Below, one piece after another: positions 1-8,436 of a stretch of 64,000 nt of DNA (position 1 is the first letter of the stretch; the number at the start of each line of letters is the position of its first letter). The stretch covers positions 186,001 through 250,000 of the forward strand of contig NZ_JAGSGB010000003.1 in the NCBI RefSeq assembly GCF_020092905.1, read 5' to 3'. Made by a program: the position numbers and the translations under genes. The stretch comes from Pacificimonas aurantium (lineage in GTDB: Bacteria > Pseudomonadota > Alphaproteobacteria > Sphingomonadales > Sphingomonadaceae). The notes under the pieces were generated by a model that had not been told where the DNA came from, did no database searches, and worked only from the letters and a program-made list of their open reading frames with translations.

Positions 1-2
1 AC

Positions 3-443
3 GGCGATGCCTGTCCGGTGAAGGACGAAATCTACAAGGTAGCGTGGCGGGTCGGCGTCCCTGTGCTCGTCGTCGCCAATGCCTGGCTGCGCATTCCGGA
101 CCATGAGCTTCTGTCGTTCGAGCTGGTCGGCGGCGGCTTCGACGAGGCCGACGACCGGATCGTCGCGCTGGTCGCCGAGGGCACGCACCGGGAACTGGTC
201 GTAACCGCCGATATCGAGCTGGCCGACCGCAGCCTGAAGGCAGGGGCGGGGGCCGTGCTCGCGCCGACGGGAAAGCCCTTCACGGAGGCGAATATCGGCA
301 GCGCCATGGCGACGCGGGCGATCATGGCGGACCTGCGCGCGGACGGGTCGCAGCTGGGCGGGCCGCCGCCCTTCAGCGCGCGCGACCGGTCAACCTTCCT
401 GCAGGCGCTGGACCGGGAGGTGATGCGGCTGGGACGGACGTGA
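3..443 (+). CDS. YaiI/YqxD family protein (DUF188), 5' end outside the window
   Basis: The reading frame is open from the first bases of the window and reads GDACPVKDE at its start, which matches the conserved D-A-C-P-V-K signature close to the N-terminus of YaiI/YqxD (UPF0178, DUF188) proteins. Only the first few residues are therefore missing. Further family features are the VVAN segment (about residues 23-26) and a GxVLxxxGKxF stretch followed by an AMATRAIMADLR helix. The visible 146 codons plus a short missing start fit the usual length of about 150 residues. The family has a PIN/NYN-like fold, but its biochemical role is not firmly known. A GTG at position 18 could be taken for a start, but that would remove the conserved cysteine motif, so it is rejected. 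Confidence 0.88.
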   Translation, partial: GDACPVKDEIYKVAWRVGVPVLVVANAWLRIPDHELLSFELVGGGFDEADDRIVALVAEGTHRELVVTADIELADRSLKAGAGAVLAPTGKPFTEANIGSAMATRAIMADLRADGSQLGGPPPFSARDRSTFLQALDREVMRLGRT

Positions 444-507
444 GGCCAGCGCGAAGCGACGGTCATGAACCGCCCTCGCGGAAGCGCCGTCTCGCCGGTT
501 CGGCTGG

Positions 508-1608
508 TCAGCCTACCATGCGCCAGCTCGTGCGCTCGCCGGCGCGGAATGGGACGACGGGTTCTACGCCCGTGGTCAGCACGTCCGGCACCTCGACTTC
601 GGCGCGGGCGAGCGTGACGGTCCCTTCGTTGAGCGGCAGGCCGTAGAATCGGGGCCCGTTCTCGCTGGTGAAGGCCTCGAACCGGTCCAGCGCCTCTTCT
701 TCTTCGAACACCTGCGCATAGCTTTCGAGTGCATGCGGCGCGTTGAAGATACCGGCGCAGCCGCAACCGCTCTCCTTCGCCGGGCGGGCATGAGGCGCGG
801 TGTCTGTTCCGAGGAAGAAGCGTGCGTCGCCGCTGGTGGCTGCGCGGCGGAGCGCCAAACGGTGCCGCTCGCGCTTGGCGATCGGCAGGCAGTAGAAATG
901 CGGACGGATGCCGCCGGCGAAAATCGCGTTGCGGCTGAACATCAGATGATGCGGCGTGATGGTCGCGGCGATCCGGGGGCTGCCGTCGATCTCTGGCTGC
1001 GCCGTCACGAACTGAACGGCGTCCTCGGTCGTGGCATGTTCGAAGACGACCTTGAGCGACGGGAAATCAGCGAGAACAGGCGTCAGTACCTTTTCGAGAA
1101 AGACAGCCTCCCGGTCGAAAATGTCGATCTCGGGGTCGGTGACCTCGCCGTGCACGAGCAGAGGCATGCCGACCTGCTGCATGCGCTCGAGCACCGGGTA
1201 GATGTTCGCCACGTCGGTCACACCGTGCGCGGAGTTGGTGGTCGCGCCTGCAGGGTAGAGCTTTGCGGCAGTAAAGACGCCCTCCTCATGTCCCCGCGCA
1301 AGCTCTTCGGGCTCGACTTCGTCGGTGAGGTAGGCCGTCATCAGCGGCTGGAAGTCCGCATGATCGGGAAGCGCCGTCATGATGCGGTCGCGATAGCCGC
1401 GGGCGGCGGCCACCGTCGTGACCGGCGGAGCGAGATTGGGCATGATGATCGCCCGCGCGAACTGGCGCGCGGTGTAATGGGCAACGGCGCGCAGCATATC
1501 GCCGTCGCGCAGGTGGACATGCCAGTCGTCCGGACGGCGGATGGTGAGGGAGGCCGGGACGGATCGCGAAGAGTCCTCGCCGGAGAGCGGGCGATACGGG
1601 CTGGTCAT
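508..1608 (-). CDS. pyrC: Dihydroorotase, class II
   Basis: Catalyses reversible cyclisation of N-carbamoyl-aspartate to dihydroorotate in de novo pyrimidine synthesis, in the cytoplasm. The 366-residue product shows the full metal site of a class II PyrC: HVH at residues 30-32, the carboxylated lysine in [13 protein letters not shown], histidines in LLVHGEVTD and VFEHATT, and the aspartate in GTDTAPHA. Length is slightly above the usual 345 because of about 20 extra N-terminal residues, and no strong ribosome binding site marks the ATG at 1608. An internal start nearer residue 20 is possible. The gene runs divergently from the transporter gene at 1795, with 186 bases between the starts. Confidence 0.96.
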   Translation of the reverse strand: MTSPYRPLSGEDSSRSVPASLTIRRPDDWHVHLRDGDMLRAVAHYTARQFARAIIMPNLAPPVTTVAAARGYRDRIMTALPDHADFQPLMTAYLTDEVEPEELARGHEEGVFTAAKLYPAGATTNSAHGVTDVANIYPVLERMQQVGMPLLVHGEVTDPEIDIFDREAVFLEKVLTPVLADFPSLKVVFEHATTEDAVQFVTAQPEIDGSPRIAATITPHHLMFSRNAIFAGGIRPHFYCLPIAKRERHRLALRRAATSGDARFFLGTDTAPHARPAKESGCGCAGIFNAPHALESYAQVFEEEEALDRFEAFTSENGPRFYGLPLNEGTVTLARAEVEVPDVLTTGVEPVVPFRAGERTSWRMVG

Positions 1609-1794
1609 GTGGTGCGACTTAGGGCCGGTCGCCCGATTTCGCTACCGGGCAGGGCGCGTCCCGGTTTGTCGGAAGCGGGCGAAGCCAACCGGCGTGCAGA
1701 CGGTCGGGACGAGGTGGTGCCGCGCCTCCATTGCGGCGGGGGCAAGCCTGCCCTAACAACCGGAAAAACGGACAATCCGGGGGGAGAGGTGCGC

Positions 1795-3399
1795 ATGGGT
1801 TCGGGCGCCGCATCAGATGTACATGTCGAGGATCCGATCGATCCGCAGCGCGACCGGCTGGTCATCACCGCCAGTTCGCTCGGCACCGTGTTCGAATGGT
1901 ATGACTTCTTCGTCTACGGCACGCTGGCGGCGCTGCTCGGCCGCATGTTCTTCCAGGTCGAATCCGAGACGCTGGGCTTCCTGCTGTCGCTGCTGACCTT
2001 TGCGGCCGGCTTCCTCGTCCGGCCGCTCGGTGCGGTCGTGTTCGGCTATCTGGGCGACCGGATCGGCCGCAAATATACTTTCCTCGTCACCATCACGCTG
2101 ATGGGCCTGGCGACCGCGGGTGTCGGCATCTTGCCCACATACGCGTCCATCGGCGTGTGGGCGCCGTTCATCCTGGTAGCGCTGCGCGTGATCCAGGGGC
2201 TGGCGCTGGGCGGCGAATATGGCGGTGCGGCCATCTATGTGGCCGAACATGCACCGCCCGAGAAGCGAGGTTTCTACACCGGCTTCATCCAGGTCAGCGT
2301 GACGGGCGGTTTCCTGCTGGCGCTGGCGGTGGTGATCGGTTCGACCTGGCTGGTCGGAGAGGAGGCGTTCAACGCCTGGGGGTGGCGCATCCCGTTCCTC
2401 TTCTCGATCCTGCTGCTCGCGATCAGCCTCTATATCCGCCTGAAGCTGAACGAGAGCCCGGTCTTCCAGAAGATGAAGGCGGAGGGCCGTTCGGCCGAGA
2501 ACCCGCTGCGCGAAAGCTTCGACAGCTGGGGCAATGTGAAGCTGATCCTGATCGCGCTGTTCGGCATCGCTGCCGGTTTGACGGTGATCTGGTATAATGC
2601 GCAGTTCTACACGCTCTATTTCCTGCAAGGGGCGAGCCAGGTGTCGGAAGCGGACGCGCGCAACATCATCGCCTTCGGCGTCGTGGTGGCCGCACCGAGC
2701 TTCGTCTTCTTCGGCTGGCTGTCCGACAAGCTGGGGCGGCGGAAAGTGATCTGCACCGGATATCTTGCGACGCTGATCCTGCTGTTCCCGATCTACTGGA
2801 TGATGGCGGACGCAGCGAACCCGGAGCTGATGCAGGCGATGGACGAACAGCCGGTCACGGTCGCGGTCCCCGCGGACTGCAACTACGAACCCTTTGCCGA
2901 CGTGCAGCAGGGCGACTGCGAAAACGCGCTTGGCTGGCTGGCCGCGAACGGCATCGACTATTCGACCGTCCCCGCCGAAACCTTCCAGGTAAATGTCGGC
3001 GAGCGGCTGGCGGTGCAGGGCTTCGACCCCGACGCTCTGCGCGCCGCGCTCGACGAGGCGGGCTATCCGCGCGCCAGCAATCCGGAGACGCGCAGCCTGC
3101 TGCCCGTGCTGTTCGGAGTGATGCTGCTGGGGATCCTTGCCGGCGCCACTTATGGACCGGTCGCGGCGACGCTGGTCGAGCTGTTCCCAGCGAAGATCCG
3201 CTATACCAGCCTCAGCATTCCCTACCATTTCGGCGCGGGCGTCTTCGGCGGCCTCCTGCCGGCGATCAGCCAGTATATCGTCGTATCGACGGGCGGCATT
3301 TTCGCCGGCCTGTGGTACACATGGGTGATCACCGCTGTGGCGCTGTTCACGGCCTTCTTCTTCCTGCCCGAACGCACCGGATCGGACATCTCGGGCTAG
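1795..3399 (+). CDS. MFS transporter, metabolite:H+ symporter (MHS) type
   Basis: A 12-helix inner-membrane symporter of the MHS subfamily (ShiA/ProP/KgtP relatives). Diagnostic features are FEWYDFFVYG in the first helix, GDRIGRKYTF in the loop after helix 2, and ALGGEYGGAAIYVAEH after helix 4. The ATG at 1795 is preceded by a GGGGAGAGG ribosome binding site. The frame is open much further upstream, but that part is antisense to pyrC and has no transporter character. An extra hydrophilic segment at about residues 338-432, with cysteines and no predicted membrane helices, is inserted before the late helices; most MHS proteins of about 430 residues lack it. Substrate cannot be read from the sequence, but organic acids, betaines or shikimate are typical of the family. 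Confidence 0.92.
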   Translation: MGSGAASDVHVEDPIDPQRDRLVITASSLGTVFEWYDFFVYGTLAALLGRMFFQVESETLGFLLSLLTFAAGFLVRPLGAVVFGYLGDRIGRKYTFLVTITLMGLATAGVGILPTYASIGVWAPFILVALRVIQGLALGGEYGGAAIYVAEHAPPEKRGFYTGFIQVSVTGGFLLALAVVIGSTWLVGEEAFNAWGWRIPFLFSILLLAISLYIRLKLNESPVFQKMKAEGRSAENPLRESFDSWGNVKLILIALFGIAAGLTVIWYNAQFYTLYFLQGASQVSEADARNIIAFGVVVAAPSFVFFGWLSDKLGRRKVICTGYLATLILLFPIYWMMADAANPELMQAMDEQPVTVAVPADCNYEPFADVQQGDCENALGWLAANGIDYSTVPAETFQVNVGERLAVQGFDPDALRAALDEAGYPRASNPETRSLLPVLFGVMLLGILAGATYGPVAATLVELFPAKIRYTSLSIPYHFGAGVFGGLLPAISQYIVVSTGGIFAGLWYTWVITAVALFTAFFFLPERTGSDISG

Positions 3400-3433
3400 C
3401 GGGCCCGGGGAAGAGGTTGCGGAGAAAAAGAGA

Positions 3434-3487
3434 TGCGCCGCGGCCAGGGGGGAAGACCGCGGCGCAGGGAATGGCGGCGCCATTCCC
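3434..3487 (+). terminator. Two tandem perfect hairpins after the MFS gene
   Basis: Two adjacent stem-loops start 35 bases after the transporter stop. The first has 10-bp arms (3434-3443 and 3457-3466) around a 13-base loop. The second has 9-bp arms (3467-3475 and 3479-3487) with a 3-base GGC loop, and starts at the very next base. Neither is followed by a clear U-run, so this would be a GC-rich terminator without the classical tail, or a 3'-end stabilising structure. The pairing is exact in both stems. Confidence 0.6.
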
Positions 3488-3543
3488 GGGGGGGATCGTG
3501 GCCCACCAAAGCCTTGTCCTGGAAAACGTTCCTCAAATAGTTG

Positions 3544-3571
3544 ATAACAAAAGGTAATTTACCTTTGTTAT
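3544..3571. promoter_or_regulatory. 28-bp near-perfect palindrome upstream of the CoA-transferase gene
   Basis: ATAACAAA at the left edge (3544-3551) is the exact reverse complement of TTTGTTAT at the right edge (3564-3571). The inner GGTAA and TTACC also pair, with one extra A in the left half. The block is AT-rich inside GC-rich DNA and sits about 100 bases before the ATG at 3674. That position and symmetry fit an operator for a dimeric repressor (TetR, MarR or GntR type) controlling the downstream catabolic genes. No regulator gene lies next to it. Confidence 0.5.
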
Positions 3572-3673
3572 GATGCCGCGAGGACGGAAATCCTTCGGCT
3601 TTTGAGGAGGTTGCCGCTGGTCGCGGGCACGCGCAGGGTGCAGCCGCAATTTGCGGACAGTGAAAGGACGCCC

Positions 3674-4822
3674 ATGCAGGCGAATGCGCATCAATCCGGA
3701 TCGGGGCCGCTGGCGGGGGTGAAGGTGCTCGACTTCGGGCAGGTCGTGTCGGCGCCGATGGGCGCGATGTGGCTGGCCGAGCAGGGCGCGGACGTCGTCA
3801 AGGTCGAGCCGCCCGCAGGCGACCCGCTTCACCTGTCGGGGCCGACGGTGAACGGCTACAGCGCGCTCTATGCCGGGGTGAACCGCGCGAAGCGGCTGGA
3901 GGTGCTGGACCTGTCGGATGCGGACAGCCGTCCGCGGCTGGAAGAGCTGATTCGCTGGGCCGACGTCCTGATCCAGAATTTCCGTCCGGGCGTCGCGGAG
4001 CGGCTGGGTCTGGGCTGGGAGGATGCGAAAGCGCTGAACGACCGGCTGATCTACGTCTCCGTATCGGGTTTCGGCCCCGACGGCCCCTATGCCGGCCAGC
4101 GCGTCTACGACATGGCGGTGCAGGCGGTGACGGGCATGGCCGATGCGCAGTCGATCGCCAGCGGAAAGCCCACGCTGATGGCCGATATCGTCGTCGACAA
4201 GGTCACCAGCCTGACCGTGGCGCAGGCGGCGACCGCTGCGCTGTTCGAGCGTGAGCGCAGCGGAAAGGGGCAGCATATCGAGATTGCGATGCTCGACGCC
4301 GCGCTCGCCTGGCACTGGCCTGAGGGGCTGTGGCACGAGACCTTCCCCGATGCCGAGAGCGACTATCCGCCCTATGCGAAGCTGAACAAGCCCGTGCCGG
4401 CAAAGGACGGCGCGGTGGTTCAGGGCGCGATGCAGTATAAGGAGGCGACCGCGCTGGCGAAGGCGGTGGGCATGGGCCACCTGCTGGCCGAAGAGCGCTT
4501 CTCGACCCTGGAAACATGGCGCGAGAATGGCCGCGAATTCTGGCGCGCCCTCAATGCGAAAGTCGCCGAAACGCCGGTGGCGGAGCTGCGCGAAGGGTTC
4601 ATCCGCGAAGAGGCCATCGGCGCGGTCATCAACCCGGCAGAGGCGGTGAAGGACGATCCGCAGGTGAAACATCGCGACCTGATCCGCGACATCGAGCTGG
4701 AGGGCGTCGGGCGCGTGCGGGCGCCGCGCCATCCCGCCCGTTTCAGCCGGACGCCGGCGGGCGATCCGAAGGCGCCCCCTCCGAAGCCGGCGGCGACGCC
4801 GTCCAAGCCCGGTGGCGGCTGA
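3674..4822 (+). CDS. CaiB/BaiF family (class III) CoA-transferase
   Basis: Predicted to move CoA between carboxylic acids through an acyl-aspartyl enzyme intermediate. The N-terminal PLAGVKVLDFGQVVSAP and the following ADVVKVEPPAGDP are classic for the family, and Asp146 in VYDMAVQAVTG is at the place of the catalytic aspartate. KGQHIEIAMLDAAL marks the linker to the second domain. The ATG at 3674 has a GAAAGGA ribosome binding site 5 bases upstream, so I chose it over an in-frame start 72 bases earlier. The last 25 residues are a proline/lysine-rich tail. At 382 residues it is of normal size. The gene leads a group whose next member overlaps it, and the palindrome upstream may control both. 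The acyl substrate is not evident. Confidence 0.93.
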   Translation: MQANAHQSGSGPLAGVKVLDFGQVVSAPMGAMWLAEQGADVVKVEPPAGDPLHLSGPTVNGYSALYAGVNRAKRLEVLDLSDADSRPRLEELIRWADVLIQNFRPGVAERLGLGWEDAKALNDRLIYVSVSGFGPDGPYAGQRVYDMAVQAVTGMADAQSIASGKPTLMADIVVDKVTSLTVAQAATAALFERERSGKGQHIEIAMLDAALAWHWPEGLWHETFPDAESDYPPYAKLNKPVPAKDGAVVQGAMQYKEATALAKAVGMGHLLAEERFSTLETWRENGREFWRALNAKVAETPVAELREGFIREEAIGAVINPAEAVKDDPQVKHRDLIRDIELEGVGRVRAPRHPARFSRTPAGDPKAPPPKPAATPSKPGGG

Positions 4823-5141
4823 CCCGCAAAGAACGCCCGACGGCCGCTACATTATCGTCGACGGCCGGTTGTGGCGCGCCGCCAATCCGGACCTGTCCCG
4901 GGACGACCATAGCCGCCTTGTCAGCGAGTTGATGTCCGCGCGGCGGGCAGTCGGTTCGGCCACCCGCAGCGGCGACGAAACTGCCGAGCGCGAGGCCCGT
5001 GGCAGGGTTCATGCGGCAAAGGTCGCGCTCGGCGAGCGCGGGCCCGTCTGGTGGGCTGACGGCGCTCGCGACGAAACGCGGACCTTGGTAAGAAACTCAA
5101 GCTACGCGCGCTGGTGGGAAACGCGGAGGGGGGAGGAATAG
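4812..5141 (+). CDS. Small conserved protein, unknown function
   Basis: Starts with GTG inside the end of the CoA-transferase gene (11-base overlap), so translation is probably coupled. The 109 residues are soluble and charged. The core YIIVDGRLWRAANPDLS, followed by a helical segment LVSELMSARRAVG and a tryptophan-rich end (VWWAD, RWWETR), looks like a small conserved bacterial family that I remember being annotated only as hypothetical, sometimes misleadingly as Tol-related. There is no signal peptide and no recognisable catalytic motif. I cannot assign a function. Confidence 0.7.
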   Translation: MAADPQRTPDGRYIIVDGRLWRAANPDLSRDDHSRLVSELMSARRAVGSATRSGDETAEREARGRVHAAKVALGERGPVWWADGARDETRTLVRNSSYARWWETRRGEE

Positions 5142-5143
5142 CC

Positions 5144-5767
5144 ATGGGGCTTTATGGCAAGCATGTGCTGCCGCGGCTGATCGACGTTGCCTGCGGCACG
5201 ACCGAATTCAGCGAACAGCGGGCGGACATCCTGCCGGCCGCCGAAGGCGTGGTTCTCGACATCGGCATCGGGACGGGCCTGAACCTGAAATTCTACGACC
5301 CGCGCCGGGTGACGAGGTTGATCGGCCTCGATCCGTGCGAGACGAGCCTGAAGCTGGCGCATAAGGCCGCGAGCGATTGCACTATCCCCTTCGAAACGCT
5401 GGCCGCAGGAGGGGAGGCGATCCCGCTTCCCGACGACAGCGTGGATACGGTCGTCCTGACCTATACCTTGTGCACAGTCCCCGACGTGGCCCCGGTGCTG
5501 GCGGAGGTGCGCCGCGTACTGAAGGAGGACGGCCTTCTCCTCTATGCCGAACATGTGCGCGCCCCGGAGCGGAAGCTCGCGCGCTGGCAGGACCGGCTCG
5601 TCAAGCCTTGGGCGGCAGCCTTCGGCGGATGCCAGCTGAACCGAGACACCGAGGCGCTATTGCGGCAAGCCGGATTCCGCAGCGGCGACATGACGCTGGA
5701 GAAGGTCCAGCGGCAGCTTCCGCTCGTGGCCTGGCAGGCCAAGGGCAGGGTACGCGCCTCGGCCTGA
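5144..5767 (+). CDS. Class I SAM-dependent methyltransferase
   Basis: A Rossmann-fold methyltransferase of 207 residues. Motif I (VLDIGIGTGLN, about residues 36-46) binds the adenosylmethionine, LIGLDPCE provides the acidic residue of motif II, and the VLTYTLCTVPD and RVLKEDGLLLYAEH stretches are motifs IV-VI of the UbiE/METTL7-like group. The ATG at 5144 follows GGGAGGA at 5131-5137. It starts 2 bases after the preceding stop and so belongs to the same transcription unit. The C-terminal part (FGGCQLNRDTEALLRQAGF) is typical of small-molecule or lipid methyltransferases of this group, but the acceptor is unknown. Confidence 0.88.
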   Translation: MGLYGKHVLPRLIDVACGTTEFSEQRADILPAAEGVVLDIGIGTGLNLKFYDPRRVTRLIGLDPCETSLKLAHKAASDCTIPFETLAAGGEAIPLPDDSVDTVVLTYTLCTVPDVAPVLAEVRRVLKEDGLLLYAEHVRAPERKLARWQDRLVKPWAAAFGGCQLNRDTEALLRQAGFRSGDMTLEKVQRQLPLVAWQAKGRVRASA

Positions 5768-5870
5768 CCGCGCAGACCCGCCGAAAGGTTCAGGGTCAAA
5801 CGATTTTGCAGGAACCAAAGCCGCCTCCGAAGGTTGGACGCGAACAATGTGTTTCTTCATAAATAACAAT

Positions 5871-5888
5871 AATATACCTATGTATATT
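5871..5888. promoter_or_regulatory. 18-bp AT-rich inverted repeat before the YqcI/YcgG gene
   Basis: AATATAC (5871-5877) and GTATATT (5882-5888) are exact reverse complements around CTAT. The element ends 17 bases before the ATG at 5906, inside an AT-rich stretch that contrasts with the GC-rich flanks. It probably overlaps the promoter or the untranslated leader, so it is a reasonable operator candidate for the three genes downstream. Confidence 0.45.
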
Positions 5889-5905
5889 GCAGCGCGGAAG
5901 TCCTG

Positions 5906-6589
5906 ATGCCCAGGCAGGATTTTCTCCAGACCCAGTTCGAACGCTTCCTGAAGCGGAGGGAGTTTCCCTGCGTCGGCGCCAAAAGCGCGCTCGGCAAGGG
6001 CCAGATCGATTATTTCTTCGGGCGCGATATCCGCTCGGCGTGGAACGACCTTCCGCTGCGGCAGGCGTTGGCGCAGTTCGGTGCCCGGTATCGCCAGAAA
6101 CCCACGCTGTTCCGCAGCTTCGTGGCGATCTTCGCCCGGCCGCTCGCGCTGGAGGAAGAAGAGTTCGAAGCGGCGCTGTGGAAGCGCTGCCAGTCCTTGC
6201 ACGAAAAGGATATCTGGCTCGGCGCGAAGTGGGACAGGGCGGTCGATCCCGATCCGAACAGCCCGCATTTCGGCCTGTCCATCGGCGGCTCGGCCTTCTT
6301 CGTGGTGGGGCTGCATTCGGCGTCCAGCCGCCGCGCCCGCCGTTTCCGTTACCCGACCCTGGTGTTCAACCTGCACGACCAGTTCGAGCAGCTTCGTGAA
6401 CAGGGCCGTTACATCAAGCTGAGGACAACGATCCTGGAACGGGACGAAGCCTGGAGCGGCTCGGTCAATCCGATGCTCAGCACCTTCGGGGAGGAGTCGG
6501 AAGCGCGGCAATATTCCGGCCGCCAAGTAGGAGATGAGTGGACATGTCCGTTCAAACCGCGGCTCTTGCCTTCGAACGCCCCATCATGA
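5906..6589 (+). CDS. YqcI/YcgG family protein (GntA-like)
   Basis: The 227-residue product carries the family's conserved blocks: TLFRSFVAIF, EEEFEAALWKRCQSLH, HFGLSIGGSAFFVVGLH, RRFRYPTLVFNLHDQFE and SVNPML followed by SEARQYSGR near the C-terminus. YqcI/YcgG proteins were long uncharacterised; GntA of guanitoxin biosynthesis, a heme-dependent N-hydroxylase of a guanidine nitrogen, belongs to this family. An oxidative role on a nitrogenous small molecule is therefore plausible here, but not shown. The next gene, a DUF1989 protein, overlaps its end, and the two families are often found together. The start ATG has only a weak purine-rich site upstream. Confidence 0.85.
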   Translation: MPRQDFLQTQFERFLKRREFPCVGAKSALGKGQIDYFFGRDIRSAWNDLPLRQALAQFGARYRQKPTLFRSFVAIFARPLALEEEEFEAALWKRCQSLHEKDIWLGAKWDRAVDPDPNSPHFGLSIGGSAFFVVGLHSASSRRARRFRYPTLVFNLHDQFEQLREQGRYIKLRTTILERDEAWSGSVNPMLSTFGEESEARQYSGRQVGDEWTCPFKPRLLPSNAPS

Positions 6590-7167
6590 CGTACCGCATC
6601 CCCCCGAGATCGGGGACGGCCTTCGCGCTGGAAAAGGGGCAGCGACTGACGGTGATCGATCCCGAAGGCGAGCAGGTCGCCGACCTTGCCGCCTTTTCCG
6701 CAGCCGACCCGCGCGAGGCGATCTCCAACGGCCGCACGATCGACTATGCTTCCAAACTGTTCTTCACCACCGGGGACCTGATCTATTCCAACCGGTCGAG
6801 CGTGATGTTCGAGATCGTCCACGACGATGTCGGCCGGCACGATTTCCTGCTGACGCCCTGTTCGGCGGAGATGTTCAGGAAGCTGTACGGCGAGGACGAA
6901 CCGCATCGCGGCTGCTTCGGAAACCTGGCGGCGGCGCTTGAGCCCTATGGCATCCAGCCGGACCAGATTCCGGTCGCGTTCAACGTGTTCATGAACGTAC
7001 CCGTCGACGGAAAGACCGGCGAGATCCGCGTGGATCCGCCGCTGTCGAAGCCGGGCGACACCTTCACCATAGAGGCGAAGATGGACCTGATCGTGGGGCT
7101 CACGGCCTGCTCCGCGGGTCAGTCGAACAACTTCACCTACAAACCCATCGACTACCGTATCGAATAG
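6544..7167 (+). CDS. DUF1989 / urea carboxylase-associated family protein
   Basis: 207 residues with DUF1989 features: the GTAFALEKGQRLTVIDPEGEQ opening, DLAAFSAADPREAISNGRT, the HDFLLTPCS block and LIVGLTACSAGQSNNF near the end. Members flank urea carboxylase, guanidine or amine catabolism genes and are thought to handle nitrogenous metabolites, but the reaction is not established. The reading frame overlaps the YqcI/YcgG gene by 46 bases. Two starts are possible: GTG 6538, with AGGAG 4 bases upstream, or ATG 6544, which I prefer at about 10 bases spacing. A further in-frame ATG at 6586 leaves the conserved part intact. Confidence 0.85.
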   Translation: MSVQTAALAFERPIMTYRIPPRSGTAFALEKGQRLTVIDPEGEQVADLAAFSAADPREAISNGRTIDYASKLFFTTGDLIYSNRSSVMFEIVHDDVGRHDFLLTPCSAEMFRKLYGEDEPHRGCFGNLAAALEPYGIQPDQIPVAFNVFMNVPVDGKTGEIRVDPPLSKPGDTFTIEAKMDLIVGLTACSAGQSNNFTYKPIDYRIE

Positions 7168-7203
7168 GCGGGCCGGCTCCGCCGTGCCTGATAGGCTGGC
7201 GGT

Positions 7204-8376
7204 ATGGAATTCGAACTTGCCGAAGAGCACCGGATGCTCGCCGACCTCGCGCAGCGGTTCGTGCGCGAGCATCTATATCCCCTGGAAGCGGCTGTGCTGG
7301 AGCGCGATGCGGAGGGCCAGGGATCCTATTTGACCGCCGAGGAAAAGGAGCGGCTCGACAAGGTCTCGCAAGAGATGGGCCTCTGGTCGCTCGACGCGCC
7401 GGAGGAGGTGGGCGGCATGGCGCTGCCCTATGTCGCGCTGGTCGCCGTCAACGAGGCGATGGGATCGAGCGCGATCCAGTATCACCTGCCGCCCGACAGT
7501 CCCAATCTGCGGATGCTGGTCGCAACGGCAAAGGGACAGCAGGTCGAGGCCTATCTGCAGCCCTATGCTCGCGGCGAAACGGTCTCCGCCATCGGCATTT
7601 CAGAGCCCGGCGCTGGCGCCGATCCGCGCGGCATGAAGACCAAGGCCGTCTATGACGAAGCGGCGGACGAGTGGGTGATCAACGGCCGCAAGATCTGGAT
7701 CACGCGCGCCGCCGAGGCAGACTTCACCATATTGATGGCGGTCACCGATCCCGAGACGCGGGCAATGTCCGCCTTCCTGGTCGACCGCGATGCGCCGGGC
7801 TTCAACGTCCTTCGCCGCATCCCCATGCTGGGCGGCGAATATACCTATGAAGTGACGCTGGAGGACTGCCGGGTCCCGGGCTGGAAGCTGCTGGGCGAGG
7901 AAGGCGGCGGATTCGCGCCGATGCAGGTGCGGCTCGGCACGCGCCGCATGGAGATGGCGGCATGGTCCATCGGAGCGGCGCAGCGCGCGCTCGACATGAT
8001 GACCGACTATGCGCCGCAGCGAACCGTCTTCGGCGAAACGCTGGCGCAGAAGCAGGCCGTGCAATGGTGGGTGGCCGACGGCGCCACGAAGATCCACGCC
8101 GCGCGGCTGATGGCCTATGACTGTGCGTGGAAACTGGACGAGGGCAGGGACGTGCGGACCGAGATTTCCATGCTGAAGGTCTTCGCGACCGAGATGGCGC
8201 AGGAGATCATCGACCAGGCGATGCAGGTCCACGGCGCCATGGGGGTGACGAAGGAGTTGCCGCTGCAGATGCTGGCAGGGAAAATCCGCAACATGCGCAT
8301 CTATGACGGGCCGAGTGAGGTGCACCGTATGGTCGTTGCGCGAAACCTGATGAACACGAGGGGCCAGACGCGTTAG
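7204..8376 (+). CDS. Acyl-CoA dehydrogenase, ACAD10/11-like
   Basis: FAD enzyme that would introduce a double bond into an acyl-CoA. It shows the N-terminal helical domain, the ISEPGAGADP flavin-binding signature, a central beta domain with NGRKIWITRAA, and the C-terminal helical domain with MQVHGAMGVT. The usual catalytic-base region reads IYDGPSEVHR, as in the ACAD10/ACAD11 branch, rather than the YEG form of medium-chain enzymes, so the base is probably aspartate. At 390 residues it is full length. It follows the DUF1989 gene by 36 bases and may be the third gene of that unit. Confidence 0.93.
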   Translation: MEFELAEEHRMLADLAQRFVREHLYPLEAAVLERDAEGQGSYLTAEEKERLDKVSQEMGLWSLDAPEEVGGMALPYVALVAVNEAMGSSAIQYHLPPDSPNLRMLVATAKGQQVEAYLQPYARGETVSAIGISEPGAGADPRGMKTKAVYDEAADEWVINGRKIWITRAAEADFTILMAVTDPETRAMSAFLVDRDAPGFNVLRRIPMLGGEYTYEVTLEDCRVPGWKLLGEEGGGFAPMQVRLGTRRMEMAAWSIGAAQRALDMMTDYAPQRTVFGETLAQKQAVQWWVADGATKIHAARLMAYDCAWKLDEGRDVRTEISMLKVFATEMAQEIIDQAMQVHGAMGVTKELPLQMLAGKIRNMRIYDGPSEVHRMVVARNLMNTRGQTR

Positions 8377-8436
8377 GATGAGCGCTGCGGCCGTGCAGGA
8401 GGTCCTGCGGGCCGGACGTAGCAGCGGGAGGGCAGG

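Noticed and set aside
733-1794. Upstream extension of the MFS reading frame, antisense to pyrC
   Set aside because: The encoded residues are Arg/Gly-rich with no transporter character, and the ATG at 1795 has its own strong ribosome binding site.
1813-3483. 556-codon frame antisense to the MFS gene
   Set aside because: No recognisable domain; it mirrors codon bias of the transporter gene.
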